Below, piece by piece: positions 1 through 7,792 of a stretch of 32,312 nucleotides of DNA (within the stretch, counting starts at the first letter, position 1; every line of letters starts with the position of its first letter). The translations under genes were made by a program, and so were the position numbers. The notes below the pieces were generated by a model that was not told the origin of the DNA, ran no database searches, and saw only the letters and a list, made by a program, of their open reading frames with translations. Source of the DNA: an uncultured Halieaceae bacterium (GTDB lineage: Bacteria > Pseudomonadota > Gammaproteobacteria > Pseudomonadales > Halieaceae); assembly GCA_913031575.1 (NCBI GenBank), contig CAJWEV010000022.1, positions 1 to 32,312 on the forward strand. The letters run 5' to 3'.

Positions 1-497
1 AGCACACGATCGTAATTACTTAAAACCACCCAATTACCCTCACCGCAGGCGTTAATCATTAGTGGCTCAAATTTATCCAGATCTTTCAGCAAGGACCAGT
101 TGTTATCCACCATGCCACACTGCATTGGATCCAGTGGCTCGCTTGCGAGCAACCCATAGAACTCCGCAAAATATCCCCAACACGCAATGCAAATAGTTGC
201 TAAACAGATGCCTCGCATCACCCTAATAGCTCGGCCGGTTGCGCTCCGCAGGGTCTGATCAGACAACACATAAGTCTCGAGCTCAAAAAATAGTAATAAG
301 CCAAGCCATGCCGCCGTATCGATGGTCGCCGAGAAAATCTGAAAAACATTCACCAACGAGGAGACTGATGTATTTAGCGCTGTAGCCGAGTCAATTTCCT
401 CTACAAGGAACAGATAGACATTATTGAGTAGTGCCAAATAAACCGCGTACTTAACACATTGGAACAACGTTCGATTTTGGAAAATTGCGGACAACAT
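1..497 (-). CDS. Partial multi-pass membrane protein, unknown family
   Basis: An open minus-strand frame begins with ATG at 497 and stays open to the window edge, giving 165 residues without the C-terminus. Three hydrophobic segments can be seen, at about residues 15-33, 47-72 and 94-113. After them comes a more polar stretch with Cys127 and Cys151, which could face the periplasm. The start lies 16 bases after the stop of the glutamine-synthetase-family gene on the same strand, so the two are probably cotranscribed. No strong ribosome binding site precedes the ATG, which would fit translational coupling. I do not recognise the family. Its position suggests, without proof, a link to amine uptake or metabolism. 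That the frame is coding rests on its uninterrupted length, its membrane-protein composition and its placement. Confidence 0.6.
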   Translation of the reverse strand, partial: MLSAIFQNRTLFQCVKYAVYLALLNNVYLFLVEEIDSATALNTSVSSLVNVFQIFSATIDTAAWLGLLLFFELETYVLSDQTLRSATGRAIRVMRGICLATICIACWGYFAEFYGLLASEPLDPMQCGMVDNNWSLLKDLDKFEPLMINACGEGNWVVLSNYDRV

Positions 498-513
498 GAT
501 GAACGACGAAAGA

Positions 514-1941
514 TCAAACCTGGAGCAGCAAGTGCTCACGCTCCCAGGAACTTATTACCCGATTAAACTCCTCAAACTCATCGAGCTTTACCGCGGCATA
601 AGCCCGGAGGAAAAGGTCATCCATCACGCGAGTAAGATCCGTATTGGCATTCAAACGTCGAACGGCTTCCTCCAGTGAACGCGCCACCTCCACGCTGTCA
701 TCATTTGCTGTGCCTTGGTGCGGCGCCGTGGGCTGTAATTTGCGCTCTAGACCCAGCAAGCCACTAGCTAGCGATGCAGCGATTGCCAAATAGGGGTTGG
801 CATCAGCACCAGGAAAGCGATTCTCCACGCGCCGATTGATAGGCGCGCTATCAGGTACTCGAAATGCCGTGGTGCGATTATCGTAGCCCCAACTCAAATT
901 AATGGGGGCTGAGATATCAGGTGCTAAGCGACGATACGAGTTCACATTCGGCGCATAAAAGCTGATCAAGTCTGGCGTGTAGCGCTGCAATCCTGCGATG
1001 TAATGCATGAGTTCTGGGGTAGGCTGGTCGTCTGCACCATTAAAAATATTATCGCCTGTTGCAAGCGACAAAATACTTTGATGAATGTGCAGAGCTGATC
1101 CAGGCTCCTTTTGCATAGGTTTGGCCATGAAAGTTGCGTACATATCGTGACGCTGCGCTGTTTCCCGAACGGTCCGCTTAAAGACAAATACCTGATCGGC
1201 CATATCCAATGGATCGCCGTGGTTAAAGTTAATCTCGAGCTGAGCAGCGCCATTTTCGTGGATGAGGGTATCGACACTCAGCGCCTGATCATCAGCAAAG
1301 TCGTACATGTCCTCCACAAAGTCTTCAAATTCGGCCACGGCATCGATGCTAAATGACATTCGTGCGACCTCGCGGCGCCCTGAACGCCCCTTCGGCGGCA
1401 TCAACTCATAATCGGGATCGATGTTTTTGTGAACCAGAAAGAACTCAACCTCGGGGGCAACTTCTGCGCGCAGACCAACCTCCTCATAAAGCTTGATGAT
1501 GTGCTTCAACACGTTACGCGAAGCCAAAGGATGTGGCTCCCCCGATGCCTTATAACAGTCGGCGATAATTTGCGCGGTGGGCTCCCGAGCCCAAGGAACT
1601 TTTCGCAAGGTATTTGGATCAGGCACTAACAGCATGTCTGTATCGGTGGGTTCGACAAAAACCCAATGCTCGTCGGTGTACTCACCCGTCACCGTTTGTA
1701 CCATGATGGACTCGGGGAGCTTGAGATCACTACTGTTGAGAAATTGGTGCGCCGGGATAAACTTCCCTCTGGCATTGCCCGTCATGTCAGGTACTAGGCA
1801 TTCCACCTCTGAAATTTCGTTCGCTTCAAGCCATGCACGGATATCCGCCGCATTTTTTTGAGTCGGCGCGCTCGCCATATCGACATCGGGCGAATACACG
1901 ATTGTTTGGTTTTTATCAGACCGCTTTCTCGACGCGCTCAT
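514..1941 (-). CDS. Glutamine synthetase family protein, PuuA-like gamma-glutamyl-amine ligase
   Basis: This 475-residue protein has the glutamine synthetase fold and belongs to the PuuA/SpuI-like branch, which joins glutamate to amines such as putrescine using ATP. Visible marks are the N-terminal beta-grasp region (VPDMTGNARGKF, about residues 50-61), the metal-binding glutamates in APEVEFFL (about 162-169) and ENGAAQLEINF (229-239), the ATP-binding GSALHIHQS (281-289), and the C-terminal RVENRFPGADANPYL. The length matches PuuA (about 470). GAAGG sits five bases before the ATG. The gene is divergent from a PuuB-like oxidase, as expected for a gamma-glutamylated amine breakdown route. The substrate cannot be read from the sequence: putrescine, another polyamine, or a monoamine (IpuC-like) are all possible. 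It is not the housekeeping GlnA, since the N-terminal extension and signature motifs differ. Confidence 0.88.
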   Translation of the reverse strand: MSASRKRSDKNQTIVYSPDVDMASAPTQKNAADIRAWLEANEISEVECLVPDMTGNARGKFIPAHQFLNSSDLKLPESIMVQTVTGEYTDEHWVFVEPTDTDMLLVPDPNTLRKVPWAREPTAQIIADCYKASGEPHPLASRNVLKHIIKLYEEVGLRAEVAPEVEFFLVHKNIDPDYELMPPKGRSGRREVARMSFSIDAVAEFEDFVEDMYDFADDQALSVDTLIHENGAAQLEINFNHGDPLDMADQVFVFKRTVRETAQRHDMYATFMAKPMQKEPGSALHIHQSILSLATGDNIFNGADDQPTPELMHYIAGLQRYTPDLISFYAPNVNSYRRLAPDISAPINLSWGYDNRTTAFRVPDSAPINRRVENRFPGADANPYLAIAASLASGLLGLERKLQPTAPHQGTANDDSVEVARSLEEAVRRLNANTDLTRVMDDLFLRAYAAVKLDEFEEFNRVISSWEREHLLLQV

Positions 1942-2014
1942 AAAGCCTTCATGTTGCTAATGTGTGGTCAGTATGGTGTGGCAATTCAATCCTATCAAGC
2001 CGCATAATTGCACT

Positions 2015-3310
2015 ATGTCGAAGCCTATGCACAGTTACCCCGACAGTTGGTATGTCGCATCATCCCCCATGCTGGCAGAGCAACCACCCGCCAGCGGAGA
2101 CCTTGCTTATGATGTCTGTATCGTCGGTGGTGGTTACACTGGATTATCGTGCGCATTGCATTTAGCAAAATCAGGGAAGTCCGTTGTTGTTCTTGAGGCA
2201 GAGCGCGTGGGTTGGGGAGCCTCCGGTCGAAACGGTGGACACGTAGGCATCGGACAAAGAGCGGACCAGTATTCTCTCGAAAAATGGTATGGCAAACCGA
2301 CCGCCAAAGAACTTTGGCGACTTGGGCTTGAGGCCGTTGATTTGGTCTCGGACCTTGTTAAGGAAAACGGTATCGACTGCGAACTCGGCAAAACCAATAT
2401 CCATTTAGCTGCAAAGAGATCCCACGTCGACGAGTTACGGGACGAGGTCGACCACCTCAGAACAGAGTACAACTACGATCAAGTCAGCGGTGTTGAGTCA
2501 TCATCACTTGAAGAGCTTACGTCTGGCGTCGGCTTCCACTACGGTGTCGTCGATCGCGGCGCAAGACACCTTCACCCACTCAAGTATTGCCTTGGTCTCG
2601 CTGAAGCGGTTATGACGATGGGAGCCTATGTATTTGAGAAGAGCAGGGTCAAAAGTATAGACATTAAGGCCGACCGCACCACCGTTTCGACAGACAAAGC
2701 CGTGATCAAAGCACAGAAGGTGGTCCTGGCGTGCAATGGTTATCTCGGCAACTTATTCCCACCGATTGCCAGTAATATCATGCCTATTAACAATTTTATC
2801 GTAGCGACCGAGCCTTTGGACGAAGCGACGGCTAATCGAGTTAATCCGATGAATGCATCGTTGTCAGACAGCTTATTTGTGATCAACTACTGGAAGCTGT
2901 CAGAGGATCGCCGACTTATTTTTGGTGGTGGCGAGACTTACAGCGATAAATTTCCTGAGTCTATTACCGATTTTGTGCGGCCAAAACTACTAGCGATCTA
3001 TCCTGAGCTAAAAGATGCGCGACTCGATTATGGCTGGGGAGGCACGCTCGCCATAACTCGCAATCGCATGCCAGATCTTGGAGTCCATCAAGGTATGGTT
3101 TATTACGCACAAGGCTTTTCAGGTCACGGTGTCCCCACCGCCACCATGGCGGGTAAATTGATTGCGGCGGCCATTGATGCGGGCAATGATGATTTTGATC
3201 TTATGTCAGGGCTCAAGACCCTCAAATTCCCGGGTGGCCCCCTGCTCCGACGACCATCACTAGTGGCAGGCATGCTGTTTTATAGCTTGAGGGATCGCCT
3301 GGGTAAGTAA
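2015..3310 (+). CDS. FAD-dependent amine oxidoreductase, PuuB/DadA-like (DAO family)
   Basis: A flavoprotein of the D-amino-acid-oxidase (DAO) family. The N-terminal Rossmann motif is IVGGGYTGLSCALHLAKSG, followed by VVVLEAERVGWGASGRNGG, which is typical of PuuB-type gamma-glutamylputrescine oxidases. The C-terminal part holds GWGGTLAITRNRMPDLG and YYAQGFSGHGVP, the second FAD/substrate segment. The frame is open from a GTG at 1964, but the homologous region begins with the SYPDSWY segment. ATG 2015 (431 residues) or ATG 2027 is therefore a better start than 1964; no strong ribosome binding site decides between them. A CATAAT hexamer lies only six bases before ATG 2015, so a short-leader transcript is possible. 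The gene is divergent from the ligase at 514-1941. Together they would make and oxidise a gamma-glutamyl-amine; that pairing is inference from the puu pathway. Confidence 0.85.
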   Translation: MSKPMHSYPDSWYVASSPMLAEQPPASGDLAYDVCIVGGGYTGLSCALHLAKSGKSVVVLEAERVGWGASGRNGGHVGIGQRADQYSLEKWYGKPTAKELWRLGLEAVDLVSDLVKENGIDCELGKTNIHLAAKRSHVDELRDEVDHLRTEYNYDQVSGVESSSLEELTSGVGFHYGVVDRGARHLHPLKYCLGLAEAVMTMGAYVFEKSRVKSIDIKADRTTVSTDKAVIKAQKVVLACNGYLGNLFPPIASNIMPINNFIVATEPLDEATANRVNPMNASLSDSLFVINYWKLSEDRRLIFGGGETYSDKFPESITDFVRPKLLAIYPELKDARLDYGWGGTLAITRNRMPDLGVHQGMVYYAQGFSGHGVPTATMAGKLIAAAIDAGNDDFDLMSGLKTLKFPGGPLLRRPSLVAGMLFYSLRDRLGK

Positions 3311-3469
3311 TCTTCACCAGCAAAGCGTGCACTAAAACACTACCTGTAACTTCGCCGCGGCAGTGTCAAAAACCACCAATAGTGACAAATATGGCTGCAA
3401 AATCCGGAGGAACCGCCCATTGCAAAACCCACGTGGTATCTTGCCCTCTCGAGCTACGGGGTAAGTGTC

Positions 3470-4216
3470 ATGAGCCAGTTATCAGAGAAGCCAAGTGCAT
3501 TGTTAGTCGTATCGGATGATCACCTGGCCAAGCAACTTACAGAGTCACTCCACATTCAGGGCTATAAAACCGTTCGGGCGCCACTCGCGCGAGATTGTTA
3601 CTCCGCATGGTCCTCACCCGAACGCTTTAGTCTTTGTTTGATTGACCAGCACCTCGAGGACCAGCCCGGTCATGTACTGGCTAAATACCTAGCCGAAAAT
3701 AAAGCGAGGAACGTTATCCTCTTCGGCAACTTAGCTGACGCTGAGATGCGACTAGGGCTCTACAGAGCAGGGGTGAACCTGCTGCTAAGGGAACCCGATG
3801 GCACCGCCGAAATCATTGCAGCCATCGAAGCAATGGCAACACCCGTGGTGAGACACTCACCCAAACCTGCTGCGGTGGTGCCGTTCCCTACTAAGACACC
3901 AGGAAACTTTCCATGGCAGGTGAAGGCACTCCAACGAGAACTTGTAGCGCCTAATGGTCAAGTCGTGGCACTAACACGCAATGAAGTCAAAGTTTGTTTA
4001 GCGCTCTCGGAAGCTCCCTCTGAGCCCACAAACCGAGAGGCCCTTACGCGATCGCTATATGGACGGTTCGACGCGTCGGCCAATCGTGCTCTGGATGCTG
4101 TGATTAAGCGACTAAGACAGAAGATTGTCGCCAAAGTGAGCGCGGTAGATCCTATTACAACTCATTACGGAGAGGGACACCGCTTCACTGCTCCGATTAT
4201 CGCTGTCAACCAGTAA
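3470..4216 (+). CDS. Response-regulator-like protein: degenerate receiver plus OmpR/PhoB winged helix
   Basis: A 248-residue protein with two domains. The first (about residues 8-122) has the receiver layout. It keeps the acidic pair (D16, D17) and the likely phospho-acceptor D59 in LCLIDQHL. The conserved Thr/Ser position is Gly86 (VILFGN), and the conserved Lys before Pro is Arg107 (LLLREP). The second (about 150-242) is an OmpR/PhoB winged helix: LTRNEVKVCLALSE, NREALTRSLYG, a recognition helix around DAVIKRLRQKI and the wing HYGEGHRF. It is therefore probably a DNA-binding transcription regulator whose phosphorylation switch is altered or lost. The next gene on the opposite strand codes a sensor-like protein, also degenerate. 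The operator and targets are unknown. GGGG about ten bases upstream may serve as ribosome binding site. Confidence 0.82.
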   Translation: MSQLSEKPSALLVVSDDHLAKQLTESLHIQGYKTVRAPLARDCYSAWSSPERFSLCLIDQHLEDQPGHVLAKYLAENKARNVILFGNLADAEMRLGLYRAGVNLLLREPDGTAEIIAAIEAMATPVVRHSPKPAAVVPFPTKTPGNFPWQVKALQRELVAPNGQVVALTRNEVKVCLALSEAPSEPTNREALTRSLYGRFDASANRALDAVIKRLRQKIVAKVSAVDPITTHYGEGHRFTAPIIAVNQ

Positions 4217-4297
4217 CGCTGAGCCTCGGCCCTTGGTAATCGGCGTCACTGACTTCCATCAGCATATCTCGCTCCCAGCAACACGCCTCCATATCTG

Positions 4298-4331
4298 AAA
4301 TTTGCAAACAATGACGTGGGTATGCAAATTT
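4298..4331. repeat. Perfect 9-bp inverted repeat between convergent regulator and sensor genes
   Basis: AAATTTGCA (4298-4306) and TGCAAATTT (4323-4331) are perfect inverted copies separated by 16 bases, in the 119-base gap between the two convergent stop codons. On the plus strand the right arm is followed by TAGTTTTAA, a poor U-tract, so it is at best a weak terminator for the regulator gene. It ends five bases from the sensor stop codon. An operator is less likely in a convergent gap, though not excluded. Confidence 0.45.
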
Positions 4332-4335
4332 AGTT

Positions 4336-5946
4336 TTAAGGTGCAGTAAAACGTATAACGTGTTCTTGACTGCCGGTCGAAGAACCGGACGTTGAACGGA
4401 TTGACGCCCCAAGCCCCTCAAGAATTTCTTTCAAAACAGTGATTGAAGCGTGATCTAGATCTGGATCCTCGAGTGACCATTCAATTCCCGTGTCTCTTAT
4501 CCTTGCCAGTAATTCCGGCTCACCCAATCGCGAGGTTTCAGTCCAAAGAGAGAGCTCAAGAAAACCCTCATCTAGAAACGTTAACGACGCATTAATAAAC
4601 GCTAAAAGCGCTGACTCCACCCAATAGGGGGAGCCCTGAATATCAGATTTCAGGCTGTCGTCGAAAAGCACACGCGTTTCAATGCCCTCATCCAATCCCA
4701 GCCTTTTGAGGTCAGCCTCAACTTTTGTAGCAACTTCTCCGATTGAAAATACCCCCCAATCACTTGGGGTTTTTGGGCTTTCCTGCGTATTACGGTCTGC
4801 CATGATTTTTGCGTCGAGACTCAAACGCATCTGACTCATTTCAGACAGAGCAATATTGATATAGCGTCGCTCGGTGTCAGCCATGTTCGGGGCCTCTTTC
4901 AGACGCTGCGCGAGCTCGGCCAACTGAGTCAAGTTATCAAAAACAATTGCATGTATTGCGCCGGTGAGTATCTCTTTGTTATCGAGGTAGCTTCGATAGG
5001 CTGTTACCTCCCTATCTGCGCCGCTTAATCGCTCTCGGATGAAGAGCGCCACTGCTAGAGCAACGGCGGTTGCAAAGAGTGTGAGAATCACTCCAAGAGC
5101 GGCATTTACAGGTTGATTCGCCTCAAATACTTTCACGTATTCTGGGGTCGCGGTGACGAATGTGCGGAATCCATTTCTTTCAGATATGTATTGCAGCGCA
5201 TTAGCTGGGGTGGTTTCAGGGCAGGAAGACCTGCCGCGATCCACGCGGTAGCTGAGCAAACATTCATTAGTCAATGGCTCATACACGGTGACATCGAGAT
5301 CAGGGAGAGGACCGAGCTCTCGCAGCTCGGAATCAATGTATCTCTGCATCTCGATAAGATTGATCTTAACAATTCCAATGACGGGAACAGTGGCATCTGG
5401 ATGTCGAAATACATGACGTCGGAGAACCACCGGGCTTTCAGATGTAAAAGACAGGTCATTCTCACGAGACGCCAGAAAACCGATTTGATCAATCTGCCCG
5501 GCTGGGCTCGAAAAATCAAAATTGCGCAACATCGGATGTCCCGAGATCTCCTGCCCAATTAATTCGAGTCTTGGATACGCGTGCGCAATCACAACACCCC
5601 GCTCAGGATCTACTGTCGCCACAAAAAAATGAACTATTTGAGATGCAGGATCAGAGCCATAATTATTAGAGAGGGAATTTCCTGCTCGCTCAATGGTTTG
5701 CTCAAGCTCTGCTGTGCTCGTAGTTGAAAGCGCCTGAATAAAACCCCGCATATGCGTCTGAAGGCGCTGCGCTAGGGTATCACGGACTAGCAGTCTAACG
5801 CCGGCATCGGATTCGAACCGCTCCTGAAGTAACTCATTCCTTTGAGCTTCAGATCGCCTTATTTCTGTGGCAGTAGCAAGCAGGCCTAACACCACTGCCA
5901 TCACGGGAATCAAAAAAACAACGTTGTGTGAATTGATAATGCGCAT
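4336..5946 (-). CDS. Two-span membrane sensor with degenerate histidine-kinase-like domain
   Basis: A 536-residue protein. A first membrane span (about residues 9-27) and a second (about 281-303) enclose a periplasmic sensor region of about 250 residues. That region holds Cys229 and Cys242, 13 apart, possibly a disulfide loop. The cytoplasmic part resembles a dimerisation helix pair (about 315-385, with His332) followed by a reduced HATPase region. There the N-box-like segment LLAFINASLTF (Asn452) and the G1-like IRDTGIEW (Asp485, Gly487) remain. A G2 box (GxGLGL) is absent: the segment after G1 reads ASITVLKEILEGLG. ATP binding is therefore doubtful, and this may be a pseudokinase or a sensor that signals by contact. 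It converges with the degenerate response regulator at 3470-4216, its most likely partner. The ligand is unknown. Confidence 0.72.
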   Translation of the reverse strand: MRIINSHNVVFLIPVMAVVLGLLATATEIRRSEAQRNELLQERFESDAGVRLLVRDTLAQRLQTHMRGFIQALSTTSTAELEQTIERAGNSLSNNYGSDPASQIVHFFVATVDPERGVVIAHAYPRLELIGQEISGHPMLRNFDFSSPAGQIDQIGFLASRENDLSFTSESPVVLRRHVFRHPDATVPVIGIVKINLIEMQRYIDSELRELGPLPDLDVTVYEPLTNECLLSYRVDRGRSSCPETTPANALQYISERNGFRTFVTATPEYVKVFEANQPVNAALGVILTLFATAVALAVALFIRERLSGADREVTAYRSYLDNKEILTGAIHAIVFDNLTQLAELAQRLKEAPNMADTERRYINIALSEMSQMRLSLDAKIMADRNTQESPKTPSDWGVFSIGEVATKVEADLKRLGLDEGIETRVLFDDSLKSDIQGSPYWVESALLAFINASLTFLDEGFLELSLWTETSRLGEPELLARIRDTGIEWSLEDPDLDHASITVLKEILEGLGASIRSTSGSSTGSQEHVIRFTAP

Positions 5947-6054
5947 CGGGAGTTATTAACTCGGATTTGTCCTTACAATAGGAGCTAGTTAAATTTCGCG
6001 ACTCGTTACCGAAAGGACGCAGTGCACCGCCCCATTGCAGGAAAAGGATATCAC

Positions 6055-6525
6055 GTGGCATTTAAGTGGCTAGAAAAGCTAACTCAGTTAAGGGAATCGG
6101 AATCCGAGAAAGGAAACGATAGTGACGAACTCGGGATGACGTTGGCAGTGCTCATGTGGGAGGTCGCAAAAAGTGACTTTCAAGAGAGTGACTCGGAGAT
6201 AAAAACGATGACTGCTTGGCTGGAGGGCCAAAATCTTGGCTTGACTCAACAAGATGTCATCCAATTACTGGACGCTGCTCGGAATGAGCAAGCACGCTCA
6301 GCCGGTCTATTTGAATATACACGCCGCGCTTGTGAGCGAATGTCGATGGGTGAGCGAGTACAGCTGGTGGAGCAACTTTGGCACATTGCTTACGCCGATG
6401 GTGTGATTGATAAATACGAGGAAGCTGCGATCAGAAAGGCTTCAGAGTTACTGTATGTCCCCCACTCTGATTTTATTCGTGCCAAGTTTGCAGCGGAAAC
6501 TAGTTGGCAGCGTGAGGCAGATTAG
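6055..6525 (+). CDS. TerB-like (tellurite resistance TerB / DjlA N-domain) protein
   Basis: A mostly helical protein of about 156 residues with the TerB fold. It has two repeated acidic helical units, the first with ALMWEVAKSDFQESDSEI and the second with WHIAYADGVIDKYEEAAIR, the usual A..D..DxxE pattern thought to bind metal. GTG 6055 is chosen because AAAGGA lies six bases before it and the protein then begins AFKWLEKL, as in TerB relatives; a GTG at 6022 would add eleven residues lacking homology. TerB-family proteins are linked to stress responses, but single genes like this one are usually uncharacterised, so no tellurite phenotype should be assumed. The gene is divergent from the sensor gene (109 bases between starts). 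Its stop lies inside the next gene, so the two are likely coupled. Confidence 0.78.
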   Translation: MAFKWLEKLTQLRESESEKGNDSDELGMTLAVLMWEVAKSDFQESDSEIKTMTAWLEGQNLGLTQQDVIQLLDAARNEQARSAGLFEYTRRACERMSMGERVQLVEQLWHIAYADGVIDKYEEAAIRKASELLYVPHSDFIRAKFAAETSWQREAD

Positions 6526-7015
6526 CTACGCCAAAGCAACGGCTATATTTTCAGACTGTGGTCGTTATCGCTACCTTCTAAAAAGAACTTGGGCAGAGGG
6601 CCCAGTTTGCCTTTACGTTGGCTTAAACCCCTCAACCGCCACGGCAAGCAGTGATGATGCCACCGTAAGAAAATGTATGGCGCTGGCGAGAGCCTGGGGA
6701 TTTTCTGGGATCAAACTGACAAACCTATTTGCAGTACGCTGCCGCTATCCGCAGATTTTATCGACTCAACAAGACCCTGTAGGACCACAAAACGATCAAT
6801 TTTTAATCCACGCTATTAAAAAAGCACACACAGTTGTTGCCATGTGGGGTAACCAAGGACTGAAGTCTTATGGTCTGCCAATACGCCGTGATCGGCATAT
6901 ATTGTCACTTCGCGATGACTGGCAATGTGTAGGCATCACTCAGCAAGGCGCCCCCCGGCATCCCCTCTACATCGCGAAGAGTTCACTATTGATGGACTTA
7001 CCAGATGGACTCTAG
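6512..7015 (+). CDS. DUF1643 family protein
   Basis: About 167 residues of the DUF1643 family, whose biochemical function is unknown to me. Recognisable parts are IFSDCGRYRYLLKRTW at the start, VGLNPSTATASSDDATVRK, the segment GFSGIKLTNLFAVR, VVAMWGNQG in the middle and GITQQGAPRHPLYI at the end. The frame is open upstream to 6407, but those residues only mirror the TerB-like gene in another frame. GTG 6512 puts the start just ahead of the conserved part and gives a 14-base overlap with the upstream gene, which is typical of translational coupling. I cannot link DUF1643 to TerB functionally beyond this arrangement. The AMWGNQG and APRHPLYI segments resemble uracil-DNA-glycosylase-like folds, an idea based on motif impression only. 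Confidence 0.82.
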   Translation: MRQISYAKATAIFSDCGRYRYLLKRTWAEGPVCLYVGLNPSTATASSDDATVRKCMALARAWGFSGIKLTNLFAVRCRYPQILSTQQDPVGPQNDQFLIHAIKKAHTVVAMWGNQGLKSYGLPIRRDRHILSLRDDWQCVGITQQGAPRHPLYIAKSSLLMDLPDGL

Positions 7016-7493
7016 AAGTTCGCGGATAGACAACCTCGCCGCCGTTGAAGCGTTTATCCACCTTACGATTGAGCTCGTCGTGACAATCAAACAGTACAGG
7101 TTGAGACAAGAATGCCTGCAACCCACCTTAAACCCCAAGATCGATAGGTCAACTAAGGCGGCCAACTCAAATCTTAAATAAGGATCAAGCCACGTAGGTC
7201 GATCCATGCTGTTGGCACTCTCAGTCTTCAGTTATTAACAAGAAAATTTCCCACGTACAGCTAAGTCTTATTAACAACGATCAATAACCGACGCGAGAGT
7301 CCGCGCAATAGACAATACAAGTTGTGACTGCATTCCAATGAACATTTCTCCCAAACATTCAGTCTAGGTCTTGCCGTGCCGGAGCTGCACGGACAAGTGC
7401 CCAAACCGACAAACATGCCAAGGTGCGACTTGGAGGAAGGCAAACTAATCCGGCCACGACGTTCGCTTGAAATAAATAAGTGGAAGCCGCGCT
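7016..7493. other. Gene-poor 478-bp interval with a bulged hairpin
   Basis: No convincing gene is seen. Three short minus-strand frames (ending at 6936, 6998 and 7261) have no recognisable family, and two of them overlap each other, so they may be remnants. The only ordered structure is a 10-bp stem with one bulge: CTTGCCGTGC (7370-7379) pairs with GCACGGACAAG (7387-7397), A7393 unpaired, loop of seven. It has no U-tract on either strand, so it is not a normal terminator. It lies about 100 bases beyond the stop of the DUF3094 gene. Confidence 0.4.
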
Positions 7494-7697
7494 TCAATAT
7501 ACTCCCGCCATACGAGCAAGGACCTGACTCAGCAAACTGAATCCGGTCACCACAGCGATCAACAAAACAACAAGCAGAATAGGCCGGAAAGGTTTTTTTT
7601 CCGTCGCATTTACCCCCGTGCGTATGAAGTGATCGACTCGCGCTTGATCTTTCTCAGACAGAACAGGATGGTCATCTTCGGGATTTTCGTTGCTCAT
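7494..7697 (-). CDS. DUF3094 small membrane protein
   Basis: A 67-residue protein of the DUF3094 family. The signature is a soluble N-terminus with LSEKDQARVDHFIRTGVN and EKKPFRPILL, then one hydrophobic helix (about residues 39-60, VVLLIAVVTGFSLLSQVLA). The N-terminus is probably cytoplasmic with one inner-membrane anchor. The function of the family is unknown. ATG 7697 is preferred over ATG 7709, because GAGAG lies five bases before it and relatives start with MSN. It stands alone: the next downstream gene on this strand is more than 490 bases away, and the plus-strand ORF at 7793 diverges from it. Confidence 0.82.
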   Translation of the reverse strand: MSNENPEDDHPVLSEKDQARVDHFIRTGVNATEKKPFRPILLVVLLIAVVTGFSLLSQVLARMAGVY

Positions 7698-7792
7698 AGC
7701 GACTCTCAAGATTACGTGTATAACAGCGCAGACGGTGCATTCATCTAGAGTTTAGCAGGGCTTTACCGATCACAAAAAAGCGATTATGCCCG

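Noticed and set aside
6936-7207. Two minus-strand frames, one with a FDCHDELNRK segment that recalls HNH-type proteins
   Set aside because: They overlap each other and the end of the DUF1643 gene, and the resemblance is only a few residues.
7261-7497. 78-residue minus-strand frame
   Set aside because: No recognisable family, composition unlike a protein, and it overlaps the end of the DUF3094 gene.
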